From NCBI GenBank assembly GCA_965178125.1, contig OZ237758.1:124001-188000 (forward strand): a stretch of 64,000 nt of DNA, in the 5' to 3' direction. This document shows, one piece after another, positions 54,101 through 64,000 of this stretch. Position numbers and translations under genes: made by a program. Source of the DNA: Bilabrum cf. latius. Taxonomy: Eukaryota > Bigyra: Bicosoecida > Bigyra > Bicosoecida. The notes beneath the pieces are model-generated. The model ran no database searches, was not told the origin of the DNA, and saw nothing but the letters and a program-made list of their open reading frames with translations. Positions within the stretch are counted from its first letter, which is position 1, and every line of letters begins with the position of its first letter.

Positions 54101-56136
54101 CATCCCAGCCGGAAGTCCAGCACCAGCCCCGCCCTGCAGAGCTGGCTCCCAAAGTGCCTGGACCCCGTGCCGAGCAGCAGGCCCAGCCGACGGGGGTCCA
54201 GCGCGTGGGAGGTGCCGTCACCGGGCACAGGTGCACCGCCTGGGACGGAGACCGGCTGTGTAGACGCCGCTGCTGCTGCAACCGTTGGTGCCCGAGGCGC
54301 GGACTTCGAGTCGGCCAACGACACGGATACATCGCTGCTTGCCGCCACCCCGCTCTTGCATGGTGCGACGCTAGGTGCGGCAGCAGCAGCAGCAGCGGGC
54401 AGTTGGCTGGTTGTCCATCCCCGAAATGTGGGCAGCTTGCTCCACGACTCGTCTCCCAGCAGCACGTGCAGCCGAGGCGACACTGGTGGCACCTTCCCCT
54501 CCCTAATGCCCCTGCACGCCGCCTGGAACATGCGCAGGGGCATGCCGGGAGTGCTGAATCGGATCAACGTGTGGTCGGCGTCGAACCCGATCCAGTCAGG
54601 GGGGCTCCCGGCCGCGCTGCCTCCCCCTCTACCCGTGGCGGGGCCACCGAGCCGCAGCGCGTCGTCTGCTCCGCCGTCCCGGAGCAGCGGGGGAACCAAA
54701 TACGGTTCCGAATGATGGGCCGGCCGCATCGATGTGACCGCCGCAGCACTGCTCTCGGCGCTTGCATCGCCCATGCCTCCGGTCCCTGCCCCCGGAAAGC
54801 CCACGGCATCTACCCTTGAGGCAGGGGAAGGGACATGTGCCCGCAGACTAGACACCGCCCGCACCCTCCGCCACGCCTCCGACTTGGCCAGCGCGGGGCC
54901 TAGCCGCCGGCGCTCCCCTGGCAGGTGCATGGCGAAGAGAGCCACGTGCCCGTCAGCCACCCTCCGGGCCACCGCCGCGCCACTATCCCTCGGGTCAGCC
55001 GCTTGCCCTGGCCCTGGCTCTGACCCTGGCTTTGTTCCCTCTGCTCCCAGTGCGCGCCGGAGTGCGCCGGCTACGCCATCGCCCCCGTGCTCCGGACCTG
55101 GCTCTGCCACCTGCAGCTCGCCCGCCGCTTTGTCCAGGAGGGCCTGCGCCGCCACCGAGAGAGCGGTGCCTCCCCTGGCCAGCACGTCCTCCCACAGTGC
55201 CGCAATGCAGTGCATCGGCAGGCCAAGGGACAGCCCTAGAGTGCCCACCAGTGGGACGGCGATCGCGTCTGCCGGTCCCATGCCCATCCTGGCCAGCTCT
55301 GTGCAAGCGGCGGGCGAGCTGAGGAGCAGCCTGTCCCCGATGGCCATGGACAGGGACATCGCCCCCTCTTGGCTCCACGGGAGTAGCAGGGCGGCGACGG
55401 GGGAGCCGGGGGGCGCTCTCGTGTCTGGGGGAGCGGGGAATGAGGCCCCGCGACTAGATCGGGACCCTTTCGAAGGAGGAGAAGAGGAGGAAGCAGCAGG
55501 CGAAGAAGGGCTGGAAGAGGACGACGGTCTCCATTCCTGCACCGCACCTTCGCCGCTCCCGCTCGTGGTACCTGCCTTGCGCGAATGTTCGCCCGCCCAC
55601 AGCCAGGGGCCATCCTACCAGCCAGCAGATCTAACCCAGAGCGCACACATATGCTGTGCGGTCTCTTGCACAGAAAGCCCCATCGCGAGCGAGATGGCGC
55701 ACGCGAAAGGTAGCCACGATGCAGCATGAACGTCGCATCTTGGCAAAACTTGCAGCAGTACCGTTACACAGGCTCGCACCGCCACTTCAAACCCATGGGG
55801 TCCGATTGGAGACTCGCAATCGATTGCATCGCTAGCTGCAGCGCCGCCTGCAATTATAGCCAGGCATTGCGACGCAGGCGGCAGTTTCCAACCTGATTCG
55901 GCTACCCCAATCGTCGCAAGTTTAGCTGCAAGCGATACATGGGATTCTAGAGGGTCTCCACCAGCAGTAGTGGACACATCACCGGAGATTTTCTTAGCAG
56001 TCATGTCACGGAATAACTCTTCTCCAAGTATGCCCAAGAATCGTTCCGTGTCTCGCTTGTGCCGCGGAAGCGCATCGATCCCGAAAGCTCTCCAGCGTCT
56101 GCAGTAGTCGCTACGAAGTGAACTAGATGATGACAT
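51178..56136 (-). CDS. Very large HAD-superfamily IMP/GMP-type 5'-nucleotidase (NT5DC-like)
   Basis: 1652 residues in one frame with TAGs 55615, 53884 and 52540 as Gln; TGA stop. The HAD motif I WIGFDADHTLIRF (family GFDMDHTLxxY; nucleophile Asp and acid Asp) is near residue 513. LFLVSAASWEHVDPLL and the ELFDLVVCGADKPG segment follow. VWYVGDAFSLDVVLP with LGWQTVLVAPEL near residue 1242 is the motif IV/C-terminal signature. Known members dephosphorylate IMP and GMP. Enzymes of this family are about 450-600 residues; here long Ala/Ser/Gly-rich inserts separate the HAD motifs, and an N-terminal ~400-residue helical region (ISLAMGLSVQETAQHMC, CIAALWEDVLARGG) is added. Whether the enzyme is active cannot be judged. 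Confidence 0.8.
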
Positions 56137-56314
56137 GATATCACGCAGATTGCATTCCAGAAGGTGATATTCTGTGCATCACGGGGCCCAATGGGTGTTT
56201 CTTGAGCCAAGTATTGCAGTGCGATGCATCTTGCATACTAAACCACACGCAACAATTCATTGCGTACCGTTTGTTGGATCTGCAGTTTCACCTAATTTCA
56301 GGTAGGGCTGAGTA

Positions 56315-59300
56315 ATGAAGCCGTCCAGTAGCTTTCCATAGCGTGTAGCATAGTAGGTTGCAGCCAAATATGTAAGTATATCGCCTTCATCGCCATGCAC
56401 TTGCCTCTGTGGCAGTTTGTCTTGAGACTTCGAGCATGGCAGCCATATTCCCTGCCTTCTCCTGGTAAATTTGCAGGGAGGGACAAAAAAATTGCGAAGC
56501 CGGCGTAAAACACCATCATCGTCTGGTTCAGTGCGGTCCGGCAATGTAGAAGCAGATTTTGATCGAGATGAAGGCTTCGTCCAAGGTTCATCGCGTTCAA
56601 GCCCTGCTAGAAGCCCAGCCACGGCGCTTACGGCTCAGAAGACAAGCTTGCAACAGAAAAAGTCTAGAAAGCCGCTTCAGGCTATCTTGATTCCTAGTGC
56701 CGAAGGTGCAGACGGAACAGCATCGTCCACGCCGACAGATCGAACTCCAGCCGCTTCTACGCCATCCATAGGCGCAGACAAGGCCAAGAGAAAGGCCCCG
56801 CGATCTGTCCTTAAACCTCAAGGAGAAGTAACTCAACGAAGCAAAGGCAGTCGCGTGAGTTTTGATCTGGAAGACGGGACATCTCCCCAGCCTGCCGGGA
56901 GTTCAGCCGGCTCAGAAACGGCTACGCCGGCCGGCAGCACCGTGTCTGAGACCCCTAGCGAAGCTGTAGCCGAAGAGACAGCAACCAAGGATGGTCATGG
57001 TGCTTGCACGAGGAGCTCTGCGCACAGCACCCCTCAGTTGACTCGGCCTCGGCAGCTCTCAGCAGGCGCCAATCAGCCCGAGGAAGAGGATCAGGGCCAG
57101 GACCAGGACAAGACCGAGGAAGAGTACCAGGACCAGACCCAGGACAGGTACAGCACACCACCCCAGCAGCAGCATGCCCCTGGGGAGGTAGCCGCCCCTC
57201 GCTCCACGGCCAAGACGCCGAGGACTCCCGGGGGGGGAGTCACGCCCCGCACCTCGTTTGCTAGAGCGTTTGGGGCCGGTGCAAAGGGGAAGGGGATGGT
57301 TGGTAGCAGCGGCAGAGCAGTTGCTTCTTCCTCGCCGTCCTAGGCGGAGGCGACTCCCGCCAGTGGGATGGACAAGAGCAGATCAGGCCCCGTGCTGTCG
57401 GTGCCCACCCCCATGACCTCTGCCAGGAGCCAGGGGAGCGCGCCCGCCCCCACCATTGACCTGCTGCAGCGACTCAAGAGGGAGGCGAGGCATGCGGCGG
57501 ATCGGGCAGGGACAGAGGGCGACGAGGACGATGGGCATTTTGACGTGCATAGCGTGGTTCGGGATGTGTCTGCTCGATGGAGCGAGTGCGTCGGTGTTGC
57601 AGAGAGGCTGGTGGAGGCCGTGCAAATGCGATCCTCTGAGATGCAGGCAGCCGAGATGGAAAGGGCCGAGGCGGCCGAGGGCGAGGCTGAGGAGACGCGA
57701 AGGGAGCTTGAGGTGGCGCTGTAGGAGAGGGAGCAGGCGGTGCAGGAGAAGGAAGAGACCGAGCAGGAGAGGGAGGAAGCGCTTAAGGCGGTAGAGCAGG
57801 CCACCCGGTCCATGGAGTAGGCCGAGGAAGAGAAGCAGCAGGCGCTGCAGGCCCAGAAGGCCGCCGAGGACGAAAAGCAGCAGGCGCTGCAGGCCCAGAA
57901 GGCCGCCGAGGACGAAAAGCAGCAGGCGCTGCAGGCCCAGAAGGCCGCCGAGGACGAAAAGCAGCAGGCGCTGCAGGCCCAGAAGGCCGCCGAGGAAGAG
58001 AAGCAGCAGGCGCTGCAGGCCCAGGAGGCCGCCGAGGAAGAGAAGCAGCAGGCGCTGCAGGCCCAGGAGGCCGCCATCGCCAAGGCCCAGAAGGAGGCCC
58101 TTGAGGCAGGAGGGGCAGACGCAGCCGCCCTGCACCAGGCAGAGGCCAGGGCCATGGGGCTGCAGGCAGAGCTGGAGGCCATGCGCGCGAGCGAGGCAAA
58201 GGCGCAGGAGGAGCTGGCAACGGCCGAGTCCGCGGCGGGGTGCGCCATGGAGGACCGGGAGCGCCTCGATGCCCTGGTGCGGGAGCTGCAGGAGCAGCTG
58301 GCGGGCGAGGCCGCCGCCCGCAAGGAGGCCGAGGCGGAGACCGAGTCCACCAAGGCAGCCCTCCTGCGGACCGAGAGCAGGGTGCAGGACTCGGAGCAGG
58401 AGCAGAGCGAGCTGCAGGAGCAGCTGGAGGCCATGCGGGCGCGGCACGCCGAGATGGACAAGGAGCTGGACCAGCTGAGGGAGAAGGAGAGCGATTCCTC
58501 GAGGAAGATTGCGGCTGCCCTGGACGAGGTCGGGGAGGCCCAGGGGCAGCACCGCGAGAGGCTAGAGGCGCTGGAGGAGACGCTCAAGGGTGCGCGGGAG
58601 GAGTACTCCAGGGAACAAGAGATGCACTCCAAGACAATCCGTAGGCTGGAAGAGGCCAAGGCAGTGCTGTCCGCGGCCCGCAACGACGCAGAGCAGTCGA
58701 GGAGGCAGCTTGACGAGGCCGAGAGCAGGGCCTCGCTGGTGGGAGAGGAGAGTGAGGAGCTGAAGCAGGCCGTGGCCAGGCTAGAGCACGAGGCCAAGGC
58801 GGCCAAGGAGGCGGCAAGGGAGGCTGGTGTGATATCGGCGCGGGTCAAGGAGCAAGCCGAGCAGTCCAAGCTGGAGGCCTCCGAGGCGCAGGCTGCGGCA
58901 GAAGAATCCAGTAAGGAGGCCCGAATGCTCCGGGAGCAGCTCGATGAGGCCAAGGAACAGCTGCAGCAGCAAGAGTAGGAGCAGCAGGAGCAGGGCAATC
59001 TGAAAGAAGATGTGGTTCCCAAAGAGCAACACGACGCAACGATCGGCGAGCTAGAGGGCGAGCTGAGCGACTGCCGCGCGCAGCTCGAGACCAAGTCCAA
59101 GGAGGCACAGGAGCTATCCGCCCAGCTGGAGGCGTCCAGAGAGGAGGTTCATAGCCTTCAGATGGAGGTGTCTGGAGCCAAGCACAGCTGCATGCAGGCC
59201 GAGTGTGAGGCGCGCGATGCAAAGGAGGGCGCCAGCGGGCTGCAGGCCAGGATCAAGGACCTTGAAGCATCGGCGGGAGCAGCAGGATAGGAAGGGACGA

Positions 59301-62300
59301 GATGGAGGGAGGCCCTCGAGTCCGCGGAGCGCTCGCACAAGGCGGCTCTAGAGGCTGCTGGCAAGGACAAGGAGGCTGCCGTGGACGCCGCGACCGAGGC
59401 AAATTGCCGCGCGGATCAGCTCGAATCATAGATCAAGGGCCTCCGAGACGAGCTGAGCCAGCTGCGAGAGCAGGCGGAGAAGTCCGAAGCCGGCCTGCAG
59501 GAGAACTTGGAAGAGGAGAGCCAGGCCAGGGCCAAGGCTGAGAGCGATGGCCGCGATGCCAAGCAGTCGCTGCAGGAGGCCAAGGAGCAGCTCGATGCGG
59601 CCCAGGGCAGGGCCCTCGCACTCGAGCAAGACCTCTCTCAGGTGCGAAGTGACCTGCGGGCTGCCCGCGCCGAAGCAGCAGGACTCCGAGCTGCCGCTTC
59701 CGCGTCCGAGGAGGCCCTCAGGGAACAACGGGTGGCGTGCGACGAGCTGAGGGCGAGGCTCAGGGAGATCACGCCAACCCGGCCCTCGACGGGTCGCAAG
59801 GAGCCTGCTGTTCCCCCCGGGTCCGGCTCCTCCACGGGCTCCTCGATGAGGGCCGCCATGCTGGAGGTGGCGGCGGCTCTGGGGCCCGGGACCCCCGAGT
59901 CGGAGGCACCGGGGGGGACTGGTGCGGGCGGGGTGGTCCAGGGGTGGCACGACCAGGACCGGGACCAGGACCGGGATCAAGACCGGGACCGGGAGGACCG
60001 CGACATCGTCACGCCGCTCCGGCCCATCGTCGGGGGTCATGCACAGGCTTAGGCCCAGGCCCGCACGGGCCAGAGCGGGCAGGGCGCGGTGGCGGAGACC
60101 CCCATGACCAAGATGCTGAGAGAGAGCAGGGCGAGCGCCGCCAGCGCTGCTGCCAGGAAGTTCAGCTTCGAGCAGTAGGAGCAGGCGGGGAGCGGGGCGC
60201 GGGACCGCGCCAGGACGGAACTGGGGAAGGCTCGTTCCATCGTGACTCGGCTGGAGGGGGACCTGGCAGCGGCCACAGCCCGCGCCGAGACCGCGGAGGC
60301 AAGGCTCCGCCGAATGGAGCAAGGCAAGACGAGGCAGGAGGGCGCGGGCGGCTCGGAGGGAGGCCAGGAGCATGGGGCCCTCAGGGAGGCGAGGCAAGCC
60401 GAGGCGCAGGCACTGGAGGAGCTTGCCCGCGCGAGGGCGAGGGCCTCGTCAGCGGAGCAAGCACTCCGCCGATCTGAGGAGGCAGGGGCCGAGCTGGAGC
60501 GGCGGCTGGAGGAGCTGCAGGGCGGTCTGCAGGAGACCAGGGGGCTCCTGCGGGAGGCGGAGGCCAGGGAACAAGGGGCGCTGCGCCGCGCGGAGGACGC
60601 CGAGAGCGATCTCGCGAGGGCGAGGGAAGAGGCAAGGGCCAGCACGCAGCGGGCGATCGAGGCCAGTGCGGCTCTCGAGGCGGTCAGGGACGAGGCAGAG
60701 ATCGGCTCGAACCTTGAGGCCGCGCGTCAGAAGGCCACGGGCGAATCGAGCTAGTGGTAGCAGCAGTCGCCAACCACTCTTGTGATCAGCAGTGGTAGAG
60801 GCGAGCAGCAGCAGCCCCGGCCCTACTCTGCGTCAGCCGCCCTCCAGCGCGCGCAGGACGAGGCACGGGAGGCGCGCGGCACCCTCGTTGCGGAGCAGGC
60901 AAGGTGCGAGTCGCTCCGTGCCTCTCTGGAGTCCAAGGGCGAGGAGGTCCAGGAGCTGCGCCGCCGGCTGGCCGGAGCCGAGCAGCAGGCCTCGTCTGAG
61001 AGAGCGGGCCGCGCCGCAGCCGAGCAGGACGCCGCTAGGTTGCGGGCCGCCGCGGCGTAGGGTGACGGGGCACTGGCCGAGTCTGTCCGCAGGGAACAGT
61101 CGCTGGCGGCCGAGTGCGCTGGGCTCAGGGAGCGGCTGGGCAAGGCGGACGCCGCGCTGGCCGTGGCAGGGGAGCGCCTCCGTGCCGCGGAGGGTCAGAT
61201 GCGGCAGGCGCAGGAAGAGGCCAGGGCGGACCGGGGACAGCTGCACGAGGCCAAAGAGGACGCCAAGGCCGCCAGGTGGGCGCTGGCCGACGCAGACGAT
61301 AGGCTGCGGCAGGCCCGCCAGGCGGCGAGCACCGCTGCTCAGGACCGGGAGGCCAAGCAGGCAGCGGAGCAGGAGGCCTCCGAGGCGAGGCGTGGGCTGA
61401 GGAGGGCGAGGCAGGCCCGGGCCGAGGCGGAGCGGAGGGAGGCCGGGATGCGGGAGAGACTAGAGGCCACCGAGCAAAAGCTGCAGCTTGCCGGTGCGAG
61501 GGCCAGGGAACAGGAGAGGCTGTGCGCGGAGGTGCAGGGACAGAACCGGGGCCTCGTGGCAGAGTGCGCCGCCCTGGCGAGAAGGCTCTCGCAGGGACCC
61601 GCGGCGAAGGTGCAGGCGCTGCAGCAGCAGCAGCAGGAGCAGGAGGATGGGAGCGAAATGCAGGGGTCATAGCACGAAGCGGCCGAGTCCACTGGTCGGT
61701 GTGCTATCGGGAAAGGACACTAGCAGAGGCAGGGGCAGGAGCAGAGGCTGCCGTCCAACTCCCCCACTGACGCAGGGCTCAAGCAGCAGGCGGCGGCCCC
61801 TGCGACCTTGGCCCTCAGGGCGCTGGCCGCATCTGGGACGCCGTCGGCCCAGCAACCTCCTGCCGATCCTCCCGTCCAGGCGCTGCGGGCCACGACCGCC
61901 CTGGGACTGGGGCAGGGACTGGGTCAGGGCACGGAGACCAGCACGAATGCCGTGCCTCAGCCCGCGCCCCTTGCTGCCTCAGTGGCTCTCGGGATGGGCA
62001 GGGCAACAAGGATGGAGCAGGCGCAGGGGCAGGCGCAGGCCTCGCCAGCGCCGTCCACGGCAACGTTCGGTGCCGGGCTCGGGCGCACTGCTGATTCGCT
62101 CGGATGGCAGCCGACTGGCACCGGCCACTCGTCACACGCTGCCACACTGGCCGAGAGAGTGCTCCATGAAACCAGGCGGCCAGTCCAGCAGCAGCAGCAG
62201 CAGCAGCAGTCTACTGGCAGCTAGCTCGAGGGCAAGGGCAAGGGCAGGAGTGAGATTGCAACTGCGGAGGAGAAGCCCTCCGTGACTGTGTGGCTGCTGC

Positions 62301-64000
62301 AGCGGCGCGTGGAGGCCCTGGAGAGGGAGAAGCAACAGCAACAGCAACTGCACTTCACGCAGAAGGACGAGGCCGCCAGTACCGGCAGCTGGTACGACAG
62401 TGCCGACGAACAAGAAGCGGGTGAAGAGGATGACACGCTCGAGGACTTGGTGTCACCCCCGGCGCAGCCGCACCCATCTTCACGCGGTAGCAGGACACGC
62501 AAGTCCACGCGGGCACGTGCCGCTTCTTCTTCTTCTTCTTCTGCGTCCAAGGGCAGCCGAGTCCGTGCTGGTTGCTCCTCCCGGAGAGGCGGGTCTGGTC
62601 ACAGGCAGCAGCGGATGCGCTCTCAACCAAGTGGCGCAGCGCGTGCCAGGGATACCAGCAGAAAGGGCAGAGGCAGGGACAGGGACAGGGTTAGCCGCAG
62701 CCATCGCCGGAGGGTGGCTTCCCTCTCGCCCGCATCTGCAGGGACCAGGGAGCTCGAGGCTGACGTATCGCCGCCAGCACCCGTCGCTGCACGCGGACGC
62801 GTTCACAGAGGGTCCAAGGCCCGCAGGGTCTCCACCCGGGCCGCGCGCACTGTCCCTAGCTCTGGTTCTGGGTCTGGCCCCGCCAAGGTGCTTCCCTGGG
62901 AGCATGCTGCAGGTTTGCATGCAGCTGGCCACGGCCGCATGGAATCGAGCGCATTTGCGCCCCTTGGGGAGGAGGACGAGACGGGGTCATATGCGGAGGA
63001 GTAGGAGACTGGCAGCTCGATGGTGGATGACTCAGGCGCGCTGAACACCGTGAGTGAGTCAAGGCACTACGTCGTTGAGGAGGAGGAGGAGGAGGACTCG
63101 AGGTTCGGGCCTTCCAATGGTGTCCTGCCAGCCGATTCCACGACTGACATGTCTGCGGCGCTGGACGAGGAGGAGCGCATGAGGATGAGGAGCAAGAGCA
63201 CAGCGGGAGCAGAATACGATGATGAGGAGGAGGAGCAGGAGCAGGAGCAGGAGGATACGTCGAATGGCAGTGACCTGCCAGCCCCGACGGCCCTCGTGTT
63301 CAGAGAGGCAGCCAAGGACCGGAGAGCATTCCCCCTCGCTGGCGCGAGAGCGAGGGGAGCGAGGGCGCCGGAGAACAAGGAGGGGAGGCGGCACGCAGCC
63401 GAGTCTGCCGCGAGGGTGAGGCGGTCCAAGTCTAGGAGCAGGGGCGCCAAGAGGAAGAGCAAGAGCAAGAGCAAGGGCAAGGACAGCGGTCAGCGCGAGG
63501 CCACTGGCGCGGCGATGCCTTGCAAGGCAGGTGGACCGCGACTGGTGGGACACACGCCTATCCGCGGCGCATCGGCGAACGCCCCTGCTCCCGCGTAGAT
63601 GGTGCCATGGGAGGCCCCCGGGCATGCCTCGCGGTCGCGTTCCCTCCCTCGTGGCGTGCATCGCACTGCGGGGCATGCCAGGCCAACGGCTGGGGCAAGC
63701 TCCCTTGGGACGGGGGCCGCCCCTCGGCGGGCAGCTCCCAAGGCCTCCCCGCACAAGGGGCCTGGTCGCAGAGCCGTGTCCACTCCGAGGAAGGACCACA
63801 AGGCGGGTGCTTCCAGGCCAGGGGTCGGGGTCGGGGGAGAGGCAGGGGCGCCTTCCGCTGCCCTCGGTACGACGGGGCCTGGGCGTGCCCCCGCCGGACC
63901 GGTCAGCTGGAACACTCGTCATCTCAGCAGCAACAGTAGTCACACTAGTAGCTCCCGGCCAGTGGGGCCATCTCTTGCTCGGCCGGGAAGCTCGCTACCT
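56315..64000 (+). CDS. Giant coiled-coil protein with PP1-docking motif (3' incomplete)
   Basis: Exons 56315..56371 and 56477 to the window end, at least 2527 residues; 105-bp intron (GTAAGT donor, TTTGCAG acceptor). Nineteen TAGs are read as Gln: three in the 19-codon first exon (56339, 56351, 56354) and sixteen later (57341 to 63596). No TAA or TGA occurs in 7.5 kb. The N-terminus is basic and Ser/Pro-rich with SRVSFDLED; RVSF at residues 145-148 fits the PP1-docking RVxF motif. A long coiled coil (~450-1750) follows, with six 14-residue EEKQQALQAQ repeats. The tail alternates Gln-rich, SR-rich and acidic segments. It resembles spindle, kinetochore or Golgi scaffolds in style, but no family signature is certain. 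Exon 1 is inferred from splice sites. Confidence 0.7.
57821..58072 (+). repeat. 42-bp tandem repeat, six copies
   Basis: Six units encode a 14-residue block around EEKQQALQAQKAA, two heptads each, so the coiled-coil register is preserved. The last two units carry Glu for Lys. Confidence 0.9.

Noticed and set aside
56257-56622. Minus-strand frame of 121 codons at the start of the giant coiled-coil gene
   Set aside because: It covers the inferred intron and first exon of the plus-strand gene and has no recognisable domain; the plus-strand model has matching splice phases.
1-64000. Standard genetic code with many short or broken genes
   Set aside because: It would need dozens of conserved genes to be pseudogenes carrying only TAG and never TAA or TGA, with full homology continuing in frame after each one.
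1-64000. UAG = leucine (as in a sainouroid rhizarian) or another amino acid
   Set aside because: TAG sits on invariant Gln columns (CSIQRR, DGKxQS) and exchanges with CAG in two duplicated regions; Leu would not fit either.
1-64000. UAG read as pyrrolysine, or occasional stop readthrough
   Set aside because: The frequency is far too high, TAG is followed by no common downstream context, and the flanking conserved positions call for Gln.
1-64000. UAR = Gln (both UAA and UAG)
   Set aside because: No internal TAA was seen in any intact gene, PCCA ends properly at TAA, and the one TAA opposite CAA lies in a copy that also has a frameshift.

Overview
The window is nuclear DNA of a GC-rich eukaryotic microbe. 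It has GT-AG spliceosomal introns and eukaryote-only proteins (14-3-3, eIF3b, a myosin, a UBAC2-type rhomboid pseudoprotease, a MINDY deubiquitinase, a golgin). A thermospermine-synthase-type aminopropyltransferase, a Deg7/Nma111 protease and a glutamine cyclotransferase would fit an alga or other protist, but I cannot name the lineage.

The central observation is the genetic code. Read with the standard code, most genes here look broken by in-frame TAG. Read with TAG as glutamine, they become single long frames. By hand count there are about 90 in-frame TAGs in 18 genes, with no in-frame TAA or TGA in any intact model. TAG falls on invariant Gln positions (biotin carboxylase CSIQRR; aminopropyltransferase DGK-x-QS) and pairs with CAG in duplicated sequence at two independent places. 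UGA ends 19 of the 20 genes whose end is visible and UAA ends one. The code is therefore UAG = Gln with UGA and UAA as stops, unlike the commoner UAR = Gln codes. All CDS entries below use it.

Layout. 1-11 kb: end of an LRR protein, 14-3-3, MINDY-like protease, amino-acid transporter, UBAC2-like protein, golgin-84-like protein. 11-25 kb: eIF3b, Deg7-like protease, a FAIM-like protein with DPF/NPF motifs, a RAP-domain protein, a small acylated VCP-interacting-motif protein. 25-33 kb: propionyl-CoA carboxylase alpha, glutamine cyclotransferase, thermospermine synthase, an unrecognised membrane protein. 33-43 kb: a repeat-rich accessory block with a tandem gene duplication (one copy decayed) and a 1185-residue orphan protein full of triplet-preserving tandem repeats. 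43-64 kb: cysteine synthase, an intronless 6.3 kb myosin gene, a 1652-residue HAD 5'-nucleotidase, and a giant coiled-coil protein with a PP1-docking motif that runs off the window.

Genes alternate strands as convergent and divergent pairs with short intergenic gaps. Introns are about 100-270 bp, mostly with GTGAG or GTAAG donors, and sit mostly near the 5' ends of genes. Several genes concern ubiquitin, ERAD or VCP (MINDY, UBAC2, VIM protein), but they are not arranged as an operon-like unit.
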